DNA of 5,358 nucleotides from the NCBI GenBank assembly GCA_947626705.1, contig CANQTJ010000102.1, forward strand, positions 1 through 5,358. Direction: 5' to 3'. Positions 3,200 to 5,358 of this stretch are shown piece after piece. The stretch is from an uncultured Clostridia bacterium (GTDB lineage Bacteria; Bacillota; Clostridia; TANB77; CAG-508). The stretch's first letter is position 1, and each line of letters starts with the position of its first letter. The notes below the pieces were generated by a model, which ran no database searches, was not told the DNA's origin, and saw only the letters and a list, made by a program, of their open reading frames with translations. Position numbers and translations under genes: made by a program.

Positions 3200-5358
3200 G
3201 TGAAAAATTTTAGATTTTTATCATCATTAGCATTATCAGGAATGCTAGCAACAACAATAATGGGAACATCTCTTGCAGATTCAAACACAACAGCATTAGG
3301 AGCATACAGAAATTTAATAAAAGGAAAAACTGTTTTACCATATATTTTAGCTGATGAAAATGATGAATTAACTATTAAAGAAATAAAAGAAAAAGGACAA
3401 TTTAGTAACATAACAACATATAATAGCTCAGCTGTAACATCAGAAAGCACACGTGCTAAAACAGGTGATACATTTATAGCTGATGGAAAAGAATATACAG
3501 TTGTTATATATGGAGATGTAGATAGCAATGGTATAGTAGACATTGATGACGCAAAAAGAGCTTTAAAAGCATCAGTAGGAAATGTAACATTAACTCCTGC
3601 ACAAGAAGAAGCAGTTGATGTTGAAAATGATGGTTCAATTGATGTAACAGATGCTAAAAAGGCTTTAAAATTCTCAGTTGGTAATATATCAAGTGCATCA
3701 TTTGTAAGTCCATTACCAGTTGAAGAACAAGTGGATGCAAATTATAGTGTTGAATTAAATACACCATATATAAATAGTGTAAATCAAAATAAACAAACAA
3801 CAGATAGTGATTGTGTAAAAGCAGTTGTTAAATTAGGAAAAACATTAACAAAACCAGTTTATGCAGAAATAACATATACAAAACCAGATGGAGAAGTAGT
3901 ATCATTAGGAACAGGTACAATAGAAGAATATAAAACACAAGTAGAAATACCACTTAGCAATTTAAGTAATTTACCAGACGGTTCTGTTAATGTAAAATTG
4001 ATTGATACAAATATAAATGGAGAAAATACTGATAGAACAGATGATAAAACATTAGCTATATTTACAATTCAAAAACATACAGTTAAACCATCTGCTATAA
4101 ATGTAACAACAAAACGTACAGGAACACCAACAGCTACAATGAATTTAACAGGATTTAGTACTGATGGAGCTAAAGTTGTTAAAATGTATTATACATATAC
4201 CGATTCTAGTAAAGAACCTACAGAACCAGATGTAACATCTACATCAAAAAATTTAACAAATAATGAGTTAGGAACAGTAGAAATAGCAAATGATTTAGTA
4301 AAAGATGAATATTATAAAGTTAAATTTATAGTAGAAGATGAATACGGAAATTTATCAACTACACAAAATGCTATAGTAACTACTGATAGTCAAACTGTTA
4401 AAGCAGAACCATCAGTAGATAAAGTTACAGTTCCAACATTAGATAATGGAGCAAATAAAGATAAATTTACATGGACTGCTCCAACAGGAATATCAAGTGA
4501 AAATTTTGGTGGATATGAAGTAACTTTATATAAAGATGGAAAAATTGTAAAACAAGAAAATATTTCAAACACTGAATATTCAGTTACTGACGCTATAACA
4601 AAAGCTGGAAAATATAAAATAACAGTTAAGGTAAAAGGAAATAAAGTTGGAACAACTACTGATTCAGAAAAAATTGCTACATCAAATGAAATTGAAATAA
4701 CTAAATTAAATTCAGTATCAAATATAACAGTAGAAACTGATAAAACTGTTTCTAATAAAGTAATAGTAAAATGGGATAGTGATTATATAACTGAAGGAGA
4801 TAACAAAAATATTGAAGGATATCAAATTGAATTAGGTAAATATAATTCAGAAACTGGAATATATGAAGGATATACTGTTAAAAATAGTAATGAAAGTAAA
4901 AAACAAGAAGAACTTACAATTGATGAACCAAATAAACTTTATAGTGTAAGAGTAACAGTAATAAGAAAAAATAATAACTTAGCAAAAGTAAATTCTGATC
5001 CTAAAGAAGAACAATTCTTTACAGTAGATGCTGATGATATTTTAACGATAATGGGTACAAACGGAGCTACAACAACAAATTCAATAACATTACATGTAAA
5101 TGAGGCAAATCTTTCATTTGCTGGAAAGAAAATTAACTATAAAGTAGAAGTATTTAAATTAACAACAACTACAGATGATTTTGAAGGAACAGGTTATACA
5201 AGAGTTGATACAAAATCTATAACACTTGATAAAGCTGGTAATGCAGTAATTTCAGGATTAGAAAGTGGAAAAGAATATAAATTTAAATTAATAATGGAAG
5301 TTGAAGGTAAAGTTGGAAAATCTACTATTACTGATAGTAGTGAAGTAACTAAATTACC
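3200..5358 (+). CDS. Large secreted dockerin protein with Ig/Fn3-like domains (3' end beyond window)
   Basis: Open for 719 codons from the GTG at 3200 to the window edge with no stop; the C-terminus is not seen. Residues 1-26 are a signal peptide (cleavage after SLA). Residues 27-104 form a short domain often found before dockerins, ending 'DGKEYTVVIYGD'. Residues 105-162 are a dockerin: loop one D106, D108, N110, D114, D117, then 'AKRALKASVG'; loop two D140, E142, D144, D148, D151, then 'AKKALKFSVG'. These are the two EF-hand-like calcium sites of type I dockerins. The rest is beta-sandwich repeats: two Ig-like segments (about 175-294 and 295-402) and three Fn3-like ones (about 405-502, 506-605 and 612 onward, with patterns such as 'FTWTAP...GYEVTLY'). 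No catalytic domain is visible so far. It is likely held on the surface through the cohesin protein encoded just upstream, where it could act in adhesion or substrate binding. It may be co-transcribed past the 3064-3111 hairpin. Confidence 0.88.
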   Translation, partial: MKNFRFLSSLALSGMLATTIMGTSLADSNTTALGAYRNLIKGKTVLPYILADENDELTIKEIKEKGQFSNITTYNSSAVTSESTRAKTGDTFIADGKEYTVVIYGDVDSNGIVDIDDAKRALKASVGNVTLTPAQEEAVDVENDGSIDVTDAKKALKFSVGNISSASFVSPLPVEEQVDANYSVELNTPYINSVNQNKQTTDSDCVKAVVKLGKTLTKPVYAEITYTKPDGEVVSLGTGTIEEYKTQVEIPLSNLSNLPDGSVNVKLIDTNINGENTDRTDDKTLAIFTIQKHTVKPSAINVTTKRTGTPTATMNLTGFSTDGAKVVKMYYTYTDSSKEPTEPDVTSTSKNLTNNELGTVEIANDLVKDEYYKVKFIVEDEYGNLSTTQNAIVTTDSQTVKAEPSVDKVTVPTLDNGANKDKFTWTAPTGISSENFGGYEVTLYKDGKIVKQENISNTEYSVTDAITKAGKYKITVKVKGNKVGTTTDSEKIATSNEIEITKLNSVSNITVETDKTVSNKVIVKWDSDYITEGDNKNIEGYQIELGKYNSETGIYEGYTVKNSNESKKQEELTIDEPNKLYSVRVTVIRKNNNLAKVNSDPKEEQFFTVDADDILTIMGTNGATTTNSITLHVNEANLSFAGKKINYKVEVFKLTTTTDDFEGTGYTRVDTKSITLDKAGNAVISGLESGKEYKFKLIMEVEGKVGKSTITDSSEVTKL

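Noticed and set aside
3169..3543. Minus-strand open frame of 124 codons
   Set aside because: It lies opposite the signal peptide and dockerin start of the large + strand gene and has no family-like sequence.

Overview
The window is strongly A+T-rich, with all convincing genes on the + strand, Gram-positive ribosome binding sites (GGAGG-type) and surface proteins built for sortase anchoring. This points to a low-GC Firmicute, most likely an anaerobic clostridium-like gut or rumen bacterium. The taxon is inferred from style only, not from a marker gene.

Layout: (1) 113-1219 encodes a secreted D-alanyl-D-alanine carboxypeptidase (PBP5/DacF-type) with intact SVTK, SAN and KTG active-site motifs. 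It is cut short by a one-base +1 frameshift near 1211-1219, and the missing C-terminal part, including the likely membrane-anchoring helix, is readable in the next frame to 1352. (2) 1353-1621 is intergenic. It holds no clear gene but contains a well-formed promoter with tandem TTGACA boxes, phased A-tracts and an inverted repeat over the -10 region. (3) 1622-2275 encodes a membrane-bound sortase with its His, Cys and Arg triad. (4) 2369-3022 encodes a small exported protein with one cohesin-like domain, a Thr/Pro repeat linker and an LPQTG sorting signal. (5) 3023-3199 is intergenic, with a long hairpin and an AT-only palindrome. (6) From 3200 to beyond the right edge runs a large exported protein with an N-terminal type I-like dockerin (two calcium-loop repeats) followed by at least five Ig/Fn3-like beta-sandwich segments.

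Genes 3, 4 and 6 read as one module. The sortase would attach the LPQTG protein to peptidoglycan, its cohesin would be displayed on a flexible Thr/Pro stalk, and the dockerin of the large Fn3 protein could dock there. This would be a minimal cohesin-dockerin surface-display system with no cellulase or long scaffoldin visible in the window. The cohesin and dockerin assignments rest on sequence pattern, and their pairing is inferred from adjacency. The carboxypeptidase is also a cell-wall enzyme, but it is separated by a gap with its own promoter and need not belong to the module.
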